Shown: positions 8,211 through 17,149, numbered from the stretch's first letter. The stretch is 64,000 nt of DNA from Chryseobacterium sp. (GCA_031277615.1 JAITMC010000040.1:62001-126000), one strand, 5' to 3'. The notes: a model not told the origin generated them from the letters alone. Program-made: numbers and translations.

Positions 8211-8618
8211 TCAGTCGACCAGATCCATTAAAGTTTTTTTCTCTAAAATATTCAGCGATGCATCGCGGACTTCTATCAGTACATCGTGCAGCCCGCAGTG
8301 ATCTTCATTACAGTCTTCACACTTTTCATAGAAATTCAGACTTACGCATGGCAGCATGGCAATAGGTCCGTTCACCAGTCTTATGATCTTGGCAAGTTTT
8401 ACATTTTCAGGATTTTCTCTTAAAAAGTATCCGCCGCCTTTGCCTTTTTTACTATCCAGAATGTCTGCCTTTTTGAGTTCCAGCAGGATATTTTCTAAAA
8501 ACTTTAAAGGGATCTTCTTATGTTCCGCGATTTCGGAAATAAGCACCGGGCCGTCATTTCTTTTTTCTACAAGATAGGACAGCGCCTTAAAAGCATATTG
8601 GGATTTTTTTGAAAGCAT
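8211..8618 (-). CDS. Rrf2 family transcriptional regulator
   Basis: DNA-binding regulator of 135 residues: MLSKKSQYAFKALSYLVE, a winged helix (SEIAEHKKIPLKFLENILLELKKADILDSKKGKGGGYFL), then LAKIIRLVNGP. After it come four cysteines in the pattern C-X8-C-X2-C-X4-C (PCVSLNFYEKCEDCNEDHCGL). Rrf2 proteins often sense Fe-S clusters or cysteine status; the Cys pattern here could hold a cluster or metal but differs from the IscR spacing. The neighbouring TSUP exporter suggests control of sulfur metabolism (CysR/CymR-like), which is inference. The likely operator is at 8163-8189. Confidence 0.88.
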   Translation of the reverse strand: MLSKKSQYAFKALSYLVEKRNDGPVLISEIAEHKKIPLKFLENILLELKKADILDSKKGKGGGYFLRENPENVKLAKIIRLVNGPIAMLPCVSLNFYEKCEDCNEDHCGLHDVLIEVRDASLNILEKKTLMDLVD

Positions 8619-8782
8619 TACAGCAAAAATAAGAAAATAGTTTGAAATGTATAGCAGAATGATGAAAAGGAGAAAAAAAGGAAATTCCTGCGAATGAAAG
8701 TAAGGCTTTACATAATGGTCTTCTTTCTTCTTAAACTTACCTGCCCTTGACTTTTCTCTATGAAATCATTAAGTTTGTCCTT

Positions 8783-9211
8783 ATGTTCAGTAAACAGGAA
8801 GCACAACAGCTAAAAAAGGAGTTTTGGACTGCCTTTGGAAAATCTTTTCCCAGAAAATGGATCTTATATGATACGAAGATCAAGGATATGTCATTTAAAT
8901 TTTATGCCGATAACAAAAAAGCCGAAGTTTCGCTGGATATAGAAATGAAGGATGAAATTTTCAGGAATGCCTATTATGAAAAGATCTGGTCTCTGGAAGA
9001 TATTCTGAAAGATTTTATAGGAGACTTTCAAAAAGAAGAATATTTTACACTTGACAACGGCAAAGTCATCAGTAAAATCTGGACTGAAAAGCATGGGGTT
9101 TCTGTTTTCAATAAAAATTCATGGCAGGAAATATTTGAGTTCTTCGTAGAAAAAATGGAAGGGTTTGAAAGGTTCTATTATGAATACGAGGATTTTATTA
9201 AAGACGTCTGA
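8783..9211 (+). CDS. DUF4268 domain-containing protein
   Basis: Cytoplasmic protein of 142 residues beginning MFSKQEAQQLKKEFWTAFGK and continuing SFPRKWILYDTKIKDMSFKFYADNKKAEVSLDIE, the pattern I associate with the DUF4268 family. It is acidic, with no signal or membrane segment. ATG 8783 was chosen because family similarity starts there and the preceding in-frame codons look like non-coding sequence. The function is unknown. It opens a run of three rightward genes of unknown or immunity-like type. Confidence 0.72.
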   Translation: MFSKQEAQQLKKEFWTAFGKSFPRKWILYDTKIKDMSFKFYADNKKAEVSLDIEMKDEIFRNAYYEKIWSLEDILKDFIGDFQKEEYFTLDNGKVISKIWTEKHGVSVFNKNSWQEIFEFFVEKMEGFERFYYEYEDFIKDV

Positions 9212-9694
9212 TTTTAAAAATCAGAGTCTCTTCTACCCTAAAAATCGATAGTTCATACGACAGCAATCATGGGAAACACCCAATATTACGACAAAACAGG
9301 AGTAACCGTACCAATCCCTATCACAAATACATTCAAAATTTAAAAACATACCACATAATTCAACAAATTGAAATATTTTATAAAAAATTGAAAATAATTT
9401 TTAAACTATAAAATTGAAGTTTAATATCATTTTTTTCAATCATTAATATAAATTATAGAATATTCATATACAGCTTACTAGATACACGTTTATTTTATAC
9501 TAGTCCCATTTTGAGACAACAAATAAATCTTGATTCAATTCAACATTTATTTGCTGAATTTGCATTACCTTTATCATCCATTTACTAACTCTAAACAAAC
9601 TATATCTAAAAACCGGGATGAAAAAAACAGGGGTCTTACTCCCCTCTGTTTTGTGATGAACACACTATTGATAACATAATTTACACAATTATCC
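9212..9694. other. AT-rich 480-bp intergenic stretch with a 24-codon ORF and a hairpin
   Basis: Very AT-rich, with runs of A and T. It contains one short rightward frame at 9269-9343 (MGNTQYYDKTGVTVPIPITN then TFKI), which might be the remnant of the 3' end of a lost gene. A hairpin at 9624-9652 (AAAACAGGGG pairing with CCCC-T-CTGTTTT) looks like an intrinsic terminator just before the next gene. No further gene is seen. Confidence 0.4.
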
Positions 9695-10354
9695 ATGAAA
9701 AAGGTATACAAAAACATTTTCGGCGAGGTGATTTCCAAAGCTCAGGCCGAAAAATTGGACGACTACCATTTATACTACTACGAAAAGGGCTCTGAAAGAC
9801 TCAAAGAGATAGAGTTCCTTACCGAAGAAGGCATTTACAGTATCAGCTACTACCTCCACGGCAGTGAAAACGAAGAGCAGATTATCAGCTATCTGGCAGA
9901 AAAATCTGATCTTTTTGATATTGAAAAAAGAGAATTCGCGGGAGAATTCATTATTGCGACCAATAAAATGTTCTCGCTGGCTTCTGATGACGAACCGCTG
10001 ATCTCCAAAACCATCTTTTACCAGGATGACTCCGAAAACTTTATCTGTTCACAGATCATTGATAATGAAACCGGAGAACCGGTTCTGGAAAGAACAACAA
10101 AATGCTGGTATACTACCGATAAACACGGTGAAAAATACGCAGCCATAGAGTTCAGCTATCAGGAAGACGGAAAACTTGAACTTGCCGTAGACAAAACTCC
10201 TGATCCGGAAGATGAGCTGAAGTGGGAACATTATGACTACAATAATTTCCAGGAACTTCAGGACAGATTTCCAACAGATATGAGCTATTACAAAACCGCA
10301 GTGCTCCTTCCTCAATATGCAGATCTGGAACAACCCAGGATTGCATCGTACTAA
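9695..10354 (+). CDS. hypothetical acidic cytoplasmic protein
   Basis: A 219-residue protein I do not recognise. It begins MKKVYKNIFGEVISKAQAEK, is rich in Asp, Glu and aromatic residues, and has no signal peptide or membrane segment. Repeated strand-like stretches such as KTIFYQDDSENFICSQIID and KYAAIEFSYQEDGKLELAV suggest a mostly beta fold. Size, acidity and its place directly before a DUF2314-ankyrin gene recall orphan immunity proteins of polymorphic toxin systems, but no toxin gene is present. The ATG at 9695 is clear. Confidence 0.6.
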   Translation: MKKVYKNIFGEVISKAQAEKLDDYHLYYYEKGSERLKEIEFLTEEGIYSISYYLHGSENEEQIISYLAEKSDLFDIEKREFAGEFIIATNKMFSLASDDEPLISKTIFYQDDSENFICSQIIDNETGEPVLERTTKCWYTTDKHGEKYAAIEFSYQEDGKLELAVDKTPDPEDELKWEHYDYNNFQELQDRFPTDMSYYKTAVLLPQYADLEQPRIASY

Positions 10355-10453
10355 AACCTGATATTTTTCGTATTTTAGCTGGAATTAAGGCCATTTTTGC
10401 TTTTTCATAAGCCAAAAATCATAACCGGCTGCGTACTAACCAATATCATCACT

Positions 10454-11272
10454 ATGGAAAAAAACTCGTTTATTTTTACTGACGGAAGCGATCCGAAAAT
10501 GATTGAAGCCTATAGAAAGGCTCAGGAAACTTTTAAATATTTCTGGCGTGAACAGTCGTGGGAATACAGAAGAATTATTCCCGCCCTGAACCTGTCCTGC
10601 GTAAAAGCGGCATTCAGCCAGGAAGACCCGGAAACCGGAGAGCAGATCGTAGAACATATGTGGATCAACGATATTGATTTCGATGGGGATACAGTAAGCG
10701 GTTACCTGATCAATGAGCCCAATAAGCTCACTCACATTCAGGCAGGAGATCATTTTAAGATTCCTTTGAATGAAATCAGCGACTGGCTTCTTGCTGTAGC
10801 ACAGCCGGAACAGAAACCGAAAGGACTTTCGAAGTTATTTTCATCCCCGGCTCCTTCGTTTCCAAAGACGTACGGAGGCTTTACGATCCACAAAATGCGT
10901 GCCGACATGTCTGAATCAGAACGAAGAGAGCACGATGATGCCTGGCAGCTTGATTTCGGTGATTTCAATGATATTGAGATTGTCAACGAACAGAAGGAAA
11001 AACCTGAAAACCTCGTTGAGCATCCGATGAGTAAGAATATGAAGGAAAAATTCGTTCAGTTTATTCAGGAATATCCTGATGAACTCACCAATATTGATGA
11101 AAACGGACTGAATCTTTTCCACCGGGAAACCATTGCCGGGAATCTTACTTCCGTACAGGCCGCTCTGGATGCTGGTGCAGATAAGAATATACGATCCAGG
11201 AACGGGAAAACTGCTCTCGATTATGCTAAACAGCTTCGTTGGGAACATATTATTCCGGTTCTGGAAGATTAA
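10454..11272 (+). CDS. DUF2314 domain protein with C-terminal ankyrin repeats
   Basis: Cytoplasmic protein of 272 residues. Residues about 10-110 match DUF2314: AYRKAQETFKYFWRE, LSCVKAAF, VEHMWINDIDFDGDTVSGYL, then GDHFKIPLNEISDWLL. A middle segment (FTIHKMRADMSESERREHDD) is followed by one to two ankyrin repeats at about 195-272 (ENGLNLFHRETIAGNLTSVQAALDAGADKNIRSRNGKTALDYA). DUF2314 and ankyrin modules recur among immunity or accessory proteins of contact-dependent toxins. I start at ATG 10454 because conservation begins at MEKNSF; upstream in-frame codons add an unlikely leader. The gene ends at an intrinsic terminator. Confidence 0.78.
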   Translation: MEKNSFIFTDGSDPKMIEAYRKAQETFKYFWREQSWEYRRIIPALNLSCVKAAFSQEDPETGEQIVEHMWINDIDFDGDTVSGYLINEPNKLTHIQAGDHFKIPLNEISDWLLAVAQPEQKPKGLSKLFSSPAPSFPKTYGGFTIHKMRADMSESERREHDDAWQLDFGDFNDIEIVNEQKEKPENLVEHPMSKNMKEKFVQFIQEYPDELTNIDENGLNLFHRETIAGNLTSVQAALDAGADKNIRSRNGKTALDYAKQLRWEHIIPVLED

Positions 11273-11281
11273 AATTAAAGT

Positions 11282-11309
11282 AAAAAGAGAGGCTCAGGCT
11301 TCTCTTTTT
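11282..11309 (+). terminator. intrinsic terminator
   Basis: Stem AAAAAGAGA (11282-11290) with TCTCTTTTT (11301-11309), extended by GC pairs, just after the DUF2314 gene. Confidence 0.75.
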
Positions 11310-11795
11310 GTTTTTATCAGGTAAAAATTAGGCAGAAAATAAGGTCTAAGGCTACACAAAAAATTAAATTAATGATATAGTTGTATTATTTATTATTGTG
11401 ACTATTCAAAGGATTTTTTTCCACGCAGAGTTTTAAGAATCATACTGTTGATTTTCAGGGAGCAAAGAATGGAATCAACGCCGGTGATCCGATGAAGCTG
11501 GCGCCTTCAAAGTCACAAGGTTTTGCCGCTTTAATAAAACAGTCGAATCACTTTTACTTTAAGCGGGATGAGCCTATTCAAGAAACCTGCTTTATATGGA
11601 TCTGTTAATTTACATTAGAGTCCAAAAAGCTTTATTTAAAGGAAAAATTTAACATTTGATTTTTTAGGGATTGAAAGCTTTTAGCTATTTTAGCAGCTCG
11701 AAAAAAACTAAGTAAAACCAGACATTGAAAACTCAATTCATCCATCCTTTACATTTCTGTAAAGTATTCAAAAATATATCAATTAAATTTTAACC
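11310..11795. other. intergenic stretch holding a decayed copy of the CGCAAAG-bounded repeat
   Basis: About 11423-11520 is a diverged, opposite-orientation copy of the unit found at 30.7-31.8 kb. It keeps CTGTTGATTTT-AGGGAGCAAAG, then GAATCAACGCCG and GATGAAGC. The left end CGCAGAG is a degenerate form of the CGCAAAG terminus, and no intact right end is visible. The remainder is AT-rich, with no gene that I can support. Confidence 0.6.
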
Positions 11796-12554
11796 ATGAA
11801 AAAATTATTATTTTCCATGGCCGCTTTTGCAGGCAGCCTGGCTTTCGGACAGATTACATTGGAACACACTTTCCCGACTTCAGAGAGAGCTGGTATCTAC
11901 AGCAATCAGACTGAACTTTATTATTACACACAGGTAGACAATCTACCTTCCATCAAGATCTACAATTCAGATTTTGTATTGCAGAAAACCGTTAATACCG
12001 CCATTCCCACAGGATATCTGCGTATGAACCTGTTTACTGATAATGAATTTGATGTTTCCAAGCATATTTTCAATTCAGATAATAAGCTGGAATTCCTGGT
12101 GTATTTTTCAGGAAACACTCCTGAATCCAAGGTGAGAATCATCAATGAAGACGGTGAAACGATAAAAGACTTCCCCGGAACCTATTACCTGGAAGATGCT
12201 GTGATCTATCATGATCCGATAGACAACGTTAATAAAATAAAACTACACAATGAAACCACCGGAAATACCGAGATCTATTCTCTTCCGACTTCCGTTCTGG
12301 CGAATAAAGAAATTGCCTCTACTCTAAAAAACAAATTAACGGCATTTCCGGTTCCGGCTAAAACCATACTGAAGATTACCAACCCTAAAACCGGAAACAA
12401 TAAACTCGATGTTTTTGATACTTCAGGAAAGCTGGTGATTTCCCAAACCTTCAACAGCCAGGAAGACCTTATTTCTCTGAATGTTGAAAACCTAGCCAAA
12501 GGGCTTTATATTTACAGAATCGGGGAACTGAGTTCTAAATTCATCAAAGAATAA
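11796..12554 (+). CDS. T9SS type A sorted secreted protein, function unknown
   Basis: A 252-residue exported protein. The signal peptide (MKKLLFSMAAFAGSLAFGQ) is followed by an uncharacterised beta-rich region (ITLEHTFPTSERAGIYSNQTE...). The C-terminal 75 residues form a T9SS type A sorting domain: LTAFPVPAKTILKI, NKLDVFDTSGKLVI, LNVENLAKGLYIYRI, ending FIKE. It is monocistronic with a tetraloop terminator 14 bp downstream. No enzymatic motif is evident, so it is annotated only as T9SS cargo. Confidence 0.75.
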   Translation: MKKLLFSMAAFAGSLAFGQITLEHTFPTSERAGIYSNQTELYYYTQVDNLPSIKIYNSDFVLQKTVNTAIPTGYLRMNLFTDNEFDVSKHIFNSDNKLEFLVYFSGNTPESKVRIINEDGETIKDFPGTYYLEDAVIYHDPIDNVNKIKLHNETTGNTEIYSLPTSVLANKEIASTLKNKLTAFPVPAKTILKITNPKTGNNKLDVFDTSGKLVISQTFNSQEDLISLNVENLAKGLYIYRIGELSSKFIKE

Positions 12555-12567
12555 AAATGATATCAAG

Positions 12568-12591
12568 AGAAACCTTCGGGTTTCTTTTTTT
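12568..12591 (+). terminator. intrinsic terminator
   Basis: Stem AGAAACC (12568-12574), loop TTCG, stem GGTTTCT (12579-12585), then a T-run. Confidence 0.82.
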
Positions 12592-12653
12592 GTTAAAACA
12601 CATCCCGGATTTTTCTATATTTGAAATCCATCCGCTTTTGAAAATTATTTACC

Positions 12654-13646
12654 ATGAAAATCGCTAAAACAGTCTTATCATTAGTCTCTGCTATATTCTG
12701 CTATATTCAGGGGAATGCCCAGTCTGACAGTATTTATGCCAGAATCAATGTTTATGAGCCTGCTCAATTTAAAGAAGTTTATCTTCCTCAGCATCAATTT
12801 GTAAATCCCACCCTTGATTTTAGCAATATGGTGGATGATTTTATTCCCGAAGCAAAATCTCCTCTTCCGAATCAGTATGAAAACCGTACGCTGAACGGGA
12901 AAATAAAAAAAATCACAAAATTCCGTAAGTTTCCCAAAGAGACCGAAAAACAGATGGTTGATATTCACTTTTTCAATAAAAATGGTTTTTTGGAGAAAGT
13001 AAACTTCATGTTCAACAGCAATACTTATTTCCATTATGACACCCGGAACAGGCTTATCCGAAAAGAAACCCTCAGAGAGAATGACACCCTGAATATCAGG
13101 CAATACGCTTATAATGATAAAAACCAGATCACCAGGTATACAGAGTCGTATTTTGAAAAAGGTAAGCGAAGAGACGGGCCGTGGGGAATTGTGTATGAAC
13201 CTCATTCTATACTGCTGAATTCCCTTCAACCGGATGGGACCTCCAGACTGGTCGTAAAATACACCTATGACGGAAATAAAGTAAAAACAGAAAATTATGC
13301 AGACGGAGCGGTGCTGCAGAATACCGGGCATGAATTCATTTACTCGGAAAATAATAATCTGATCAGCAGAAAATCCAGGGAGTACAACACTTTTTTCTGC
13401 TATGACCGATATAACCGGAGGACCAGAGAAATAAGCATTATGTTGGGTAAAACATGGGATGTACGCACCAGAACTTATGACAAAAACGGCAGCATTATTC
13501 GTTTTTCCCATGAAAATCCTGTGAGTAAGCTTTCCGGATCTACGGAGTTCAGATATGACCAATTCAGAAATAAGATTTATGAGGCTTCCGGACCGGATGT
13601 AACGGTAAATCCTTATGAATATTTTTATGAGATAGAGTATTATTAA
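12654..13646 (+). CDS. secreted protein with YD/RHS-like repeats, function unknown
   Basis: A 330-residue protein with a signal peptide (MKIAKTVLSLVSAIFCYIQGNAQ). The middle carries tandem degenerate YD-type repeats of the kind found in RHS proteins: FHYDTRNRLIRKETLRE, YAYNDKNQITRYTE, KYTYDGNKVKTENYADG, FCYDRYNRRTREI, RTYDKNGSIIRFSHEN, FRYDQFRNKIYEA. It lacks the RHS core and a toxin tail and is far shorter than RHS effectors, so it is likely a small periplasmic or surface protein using the same strand repeat. There is no T9SS sorting domain. The function is unknown. Confidence 0.65.
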   Translation: MKIAKTVLSLVSAIFCYIQGNAQSDSIYARINVYEPAQFKEVYLPQHQFVNPTLDFSNMVDDFIPEAKSPLPNQYENRTLNGKIKKITKFRKFPKETEKQMVDIHFFNKNGFLEKVNFMFNSNTYFHYDTRNRLIRKETLRENDTLNIRQYAYNDKNQITRYTESYFEKGKRRDGPWGIVYEPHSILLNSLQPDGTSRLVVKYTYDGNKVKTENYADGAVLQNTGHEFIYSENNNLISRKSREYNTFFCYDRYNRRTREISIMLGKTWDVRTRTYDKNGSIIRFSHENPVSKLSGSTEFRYDQFRNKIYEASGPDVTVNPYEYFYEIEYY

Positions 13647-13835
13647 TTTGAGGTTTTAAAAGACTGAAAGCTGGAAAAGGGATGCGGGAAGTTACCATAA
13701 GTTTCATTACTCATAGTGAGTATATCATTAAATGATGTTAAAAAGATAATTACTTATTCGGGGCCGGCTTCCGGCATCAAACCTATATATTTGTAACAAT
13801 AACGTCCTTGCCACTGTCTTATTATCAAAAAACAT

Positions 13836-15086
13836 ATGAAAAGAATTGCGTTTCTTATCCTGCTTTCTGTCATCTTTTTGTCCTGCCGGGCAGTGAAAAC
13901 CGACTCAGCCCTTGCAGGTAAAGGTATAAAGGATTCCTTAGATACTGCGATCAATAGGATTCACCGTGAAGGAATGTTCAACGGGTTTGCTGTTTCCATT
14001 GTGGATGATCATTCTGTTCTTTACCAGAAGGGATTTGGATTTTCAGATGTCAAAGAAAGAAAACCTTATACGGACCATACGATTCAGAATATAGCTTCCG
14101 TTTCCAAAACCTTCGTGGGAATCGCAGTTTTAAAAGCTCAGGAACTTGGAAAACTCAATCTTGACGATCCTGTTAATAAATATCTGCCTTTTAAAGTCGT
14201 TAATCCGCATTTTCCTAAAACTGAAATTACCATCCGGCAGTTAACCTCACATACTTCCTCCATTCTCGATAATGAATTTTACTTATCTAAAACCTATTTT
14301 CTGAAACCGGATCAGGACCTCACCGGAGTTAAATTGAATTTTGACGATGAGCAGGTCTTTAATCCTTCCGATTCCGTGATTTCAATGAGCCATTATTTAG
14401 AGCATGTTCTTTCCGAAAAAGGAAAATGGAACCAAGGAAGCTTTTCTACCCACAAGCCGGGAAGCGTCTATGAATATTCCAATGTGGGAACCACACTGGC
14501 CGCCTATATTGTGGAACGGGCCACCGGGCAGTCTTTCAGCAGTTTTACAGGGAAATATATCCTGAAACCTTTACATATGAATGATTCCGGATGGAAATTT
14601 GAAGACATCAGTTTTTCTACATTCTCAAGGCTTTATGAAAACCCGGGAACGGTTCTTCCTTATTATTTTTCCATTTCTTATCCCGATGGCGGGCTGATCA
14701 CGAATATCCATGATCTGAGCCTGTTTATGAAAGAACTGATTAAAGGTTATAACGGCACCGGAACACTTCTTTCCAAAGAAAGCTATACACTCTATTTTAC
14801 CCCACAGCTTACCGCTTCCCATTTTACCGAACGGAATGATAAAAACCCCTACAGCGAATCCTATAACACAGGAATTTTCATCGGCTTTGGTTATACGGGC
14901 TACATAGGCCATACCGGTGGGGATCCCGGCGTCATGTCGATGATGTTTTTCAATCCTGAAAATAACCTGGGAAGAATTATGATTTTCAACACCAATTTTT
15001 CAGATAAAAAAGGAAATGATGCTTTTTATGGCATCTGGAATGCGCTGGAAAAATATCAGGTCCGGCTGAAAGAAACCAAAAAATAA
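13836..15086 (+). CDS. serine hydrolase, class C beta-lactamase-like lipoprotein
   Basis: Envelope serine hydrolase of 416 residues in the class C beta-lactamase / esterase / D-aminopeptidase superfamily. The N-terminus is a lipoprotein signal (IFLSC). Active-site motifs are in place: SVSK (SxxK nucleophile) in IASVSKTFVG at about residue 90, YSN (Tyr-x-Asn) in VYEYSNVGTT at about residue 212, and HTGG (HxG) in YIGHTGGDPGV at about residue 360. The substrate cannot be told from sequence. Many Bacteroidota relatives are non-lactamase esterases or peptidases. A RelE-like small gene follows 29 bp downstream. Confidence 0.88.
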   Translation: MKRIAFLILLSVIFLSCRAVKTDSALAGKGIKDSLDTAINRIHREGMFNGFAVSIVDDHSVLYQKGFGFSDVKERKPYTDHTIQNIASVSKTFVGIAVLKAQELGKLNLDDPVNKYLPFKVVNPHFPKTEITIRQLTSHTSSILDNEFYLSKTYFLKPDQDLTGVKLNFDDEQVFNPSDSVISMSHYLEHVLSEKGKWNQGSFSTHKPGSVYEYSNVGTTLAAYIVERATGQSFSSFTGKYILKPLHMNDSGWKFEDISFSTFSRLYENPGTVLPYYFSISYPDGGLITNIHDLSLFMKELIKGYNGTGTLLSKESYTLYFTPQLTASHFTERNDKNPYSESYNTGIFIGFGYTGYIGHTGGDPGVMSMMFFNPENNLGRIMIFNTNFSDKKGNDAFYGIWNALEKYQVRLKETKK

Positions 15087-15115
15087 TTATATTTATAAAA
15101 ATCCGTTACAATTGT

Positions 15116-15421
15116 ATGCATACTGTTATTATAAGTAATTTCTTTGCAGAAAAAGTTAAAGGAAAATACGCCCCGGAATATCTTGAAAAAGTAGTTGAAA
15201 CGATTTCTATACATCCCAAAACCGGTAAAAATATCGGTACCTCAAAGAATCTCTATCTTTATAAACTGGGAATCTGTGATCATAAAAAATACGAGTACAA
15301 CCTTATCTATTTTTTTGAGAATAAAAATACATCTGTCTACATCATCAATCTATTTAAGGACGGGGAAAGTGATATTCTGAATAAGGCCGTGTCTTATCTG
15401 GCTTGTGATGCGATGAAATAG
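15116..15421 (+). CDS. RelE/ParE-fold protein, possible orphan toxin
   Basis: A 101-residue basic protein with a RelE/ParE-like layout. N-terminal helices (ISNFFAEKVKGKYAPEYLEKVVETISIHP) lead into a beta-sheet: KNLYLYKLG, KKYEYNLIYFFENKNTSVYIINLFKDGE. The KNLYxYKxG...YEYNLIYF pattern recalls type II toxins of the HigB/RelE group. No antitoxin-sized gene flanks it; it follows a serine hydrolase and precedes a convergent terminator. It may be an orphan toxin or a domesticated member of the fold. The toxin role is inference. Confidence 0.55.
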   Translation: MHTVIISNFFAEKVKGKYAPEYLEKVVETISIHPKTGKNIGTSKNLYLYKLGICDHKKYEYNLIYFFENKNTSVYIINLFKDGESDILNKAVSYLACDAMK

Positions 15422-15433
15422 CCGGGAACAATA

Positions 15434-15469
15434 AAAAAGGAGAAACTCAAATTTAAGTCTCTCCTTTTT
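15434..15469. terminator. bidirectional terminator between convergent genes
   Basis: AAAAAGGAGA (15434-15443) pairs with TCTCCTTTTT (15460-15469), with A/T runs on both sides. It separates the RelE-like gene from gldG. Confidence 0.8.
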
Positions 15470-15474
15470 ATTTT

Positions 15475-17145
15475 CTATCCGAATTTTCTCTTCCTCATCC
15501 AGAAGAACAATCCTCCTAAAAGTCCTATTACAGCAAGTGGAAGCAATAAATTCAGCCACTGCCAGTTGGTCTTTTCTTCGGTGATGCGGTTTCTGTCCAG
15601 AAGCCTTTCTTCGATATTCCTGTTTCTCAGTTCCATCAGATTGCTGTCATCCAGAAGATAATCCAGGGCATTTCTCAGGAACTGTTCGTTTCCGAACTGC
15701 TGGTTGGTCAGGAGGTCAACGCCCAGAGGAAGCGGTTCCCCTTTCATGACTTTATTTCTTCCTACATCACCATCAGCAATAACGATCATTTTATTGTCAG
15801 GGCTTTGGCTTTTAAAGCCCGGATACGATTTCCTTTCGATTCTCGAAGCATACGCAGAACCGAACTTCCCTTCCAGGGCCACGGCAAAGATTTTTGGAGT
15901 GCTTGGTTTTTCCATCTGGCCGAGACTGTCTACGCTGGCAATCTCTTTCAAATCCACATAATTCGGAACCTGCTTCAGAAGGGTTCTTTCACTGGATTCA
16001 AAAAGAACTTTGGTTTTGATATTTTTTCTTCCTCCCAATGTATCAATAGAAGTCGGGAACTCAAATTTTACAGGATTGATATTTTTGGTTACCGGATTAT
16101 CGTTTTCAGCAATTCCCAGCGGGAAGTACGGCCACGGAAGGCTTGTATACTGAGGGTTCCCTCCTACTTCACCGGTTACCAGCCTCAGCAGCGCAAATTT
16201 CTTTACATCTTTTACCAGCGCAGGATTAATTCTCAAACCGTAATTGAAGAAGAAATCCGTCATATTGATATCAACCGGGAAAGGCATGATTTTTTTGGAT
16301 CTGGTAAGCGTATCCATTTCAGCATTTACGGCATCAATCATCCACAGGGTTTTTCCGCCGTTCATGATATACTGGTCCAGGATTACCTTTTCATTATCTG
16401 TAAACTGCTTTCTCGGTTTGGCGATGACCAGTGCGCTCATCTGCTTTAATAAAGGAACATCATCCTGGGTAAGCTCGGTCTGATTTTTTGGAATCACCGG
16501 TCCGGCATCGTAATTTTCCATTGCCAGCTGTACAAATCCCTGAAATTCATCCGGACTCAGCTCATCGTGGTTCACCAGAATTCCCACTTTTTTTCTTTTA
16601 TCGGCCGCAATATTTTTAATATTTGAAACCAGGCTGTATTCCAGTCCTTCAATCGATCTTGTCAGCTGCTCATCGGCATCAATTCCTGCCTGCTGTACCA
16701 CAAGAGGAATAGAAACTCCCCTTTTATCATACTTTATGACTGCATAAGGAAAAAGGGTGATCTGTGAGATCTTTCCGTCTTTCACATCCGGAAGTACGGA
16801 AGGCTGCATTCCCATCGCCATCAGCGTATCCTGGGACATTTTTGTTTTGATAGGATCAATAAATTTAAAATCGATCTTAGGATTGATCTTTCTGAATTCT
16901 TCCAGCATAAAACGGGTTTCGCTCTGAAGCTGTTTAAAGCTTGCCGGAAAATCTCCCTCAAGATAAACATCAACAGTGACCGGTTTTTTTACCGATTCAA
17001 GAACTTTTATAGTGCTGTCAGAAAGCGTATATCTTTTTTCTTTGGTAAGATCCAGTCTGATGCCTGAATACGTCAGCAGAATTACCAAAGGAATAATGGC
17101 AAACAGGAAAATTCCCAGCGGAGATTTAGCGTGTATCTTCTTCAT
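15475..17145 (-). CDS. gldG: gliding motility ABC transporter substrate-binding component GldG
   Basis: GldG, with GldF and GldA, forms an ABC transporter needed for Bacteroidota gliding in Flavobacterium. The 556-residue product has an N-terminal membrane anchor (LGIFLFAIIPLVILLTYSGIRLD) and then the family start DLTKEKRYTLSDSTIKVLESVKKPVTVDVYLEG. A long GldG/DUF4350-like extracytoplasmic region follows (TLWMIDAVNAEMDTL, NYGLRINPALVKD). A second membrane helix sits near the C-terminus (WLNLLLPLAVIGLLGGLFFWMRKRK). It starts 4 bp after the gldF stop, so the two are co-transcribed. Chryseobacteria usually do not glide, so the retained role may differ. Confidence 0.93.
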   Translation of the reverse strand: MKKIHAKSPLGIFLFAIIPLVILLTYSGIRLDLTKEKRYTLSDSTIKVLESVKKPVTVDVYLEGDFPASFKQLQSETRFMLEEFRKINPKIDFKFIDPIKTKMSQDTLMAMGMQPSVLPDVKDGKISQITLFPYAVIKYDKRGVSIPLVVQQAGIDADEQLTRSIEGLEYSLVSNIKNIAADKRKKVGILVNHDELSPDEFQGFVQLAMENYDAGPVIPKNQTELTQDDVPLLKQMSALVIAKPRKQFTDNEKVILDQYIMNGGKTLWMIDAVNAEMDTLTRSKKIMPFPVDINMTDFFFNYGLRINPALVKDVKKFALLRLVTGEVGGNPQYTSLPWPYFPLGIAENDNPVTKNINPVKFEFPTSIDTLGGRKNIKTKVLFESSERTLLKQVPNYVDLKEIASVDSLGQMEKPSTPKIFAVALEGKFGSAYASRIERKSYPGFKSQSPDNKMIVIADGDVGRNKVMKGEPLPLGVDLLTNQQFGNEQFLRNALDYLLDDSNLMELRNRNIEERLLDRNRITEEKTNWQWLNLLLPLAVIGLLGGLFFWMRKRKFG

Positions 17146-17149
17146 AACT

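Noticed and set aside
12681..13562. Long minus-strand open frame (293 codons) inside the YD-like secreted protein gene
   Set aside because: It is antisense to a gene with a signal peptide and clear repeats. Its own product is low-complexity hydrophobic and lacks any family motif.
15805..16449. Plus-strand frame of 214 codons inside gldG
   Set aside because: It is antisense to a firmly identified gldG and has no protein-like motif.
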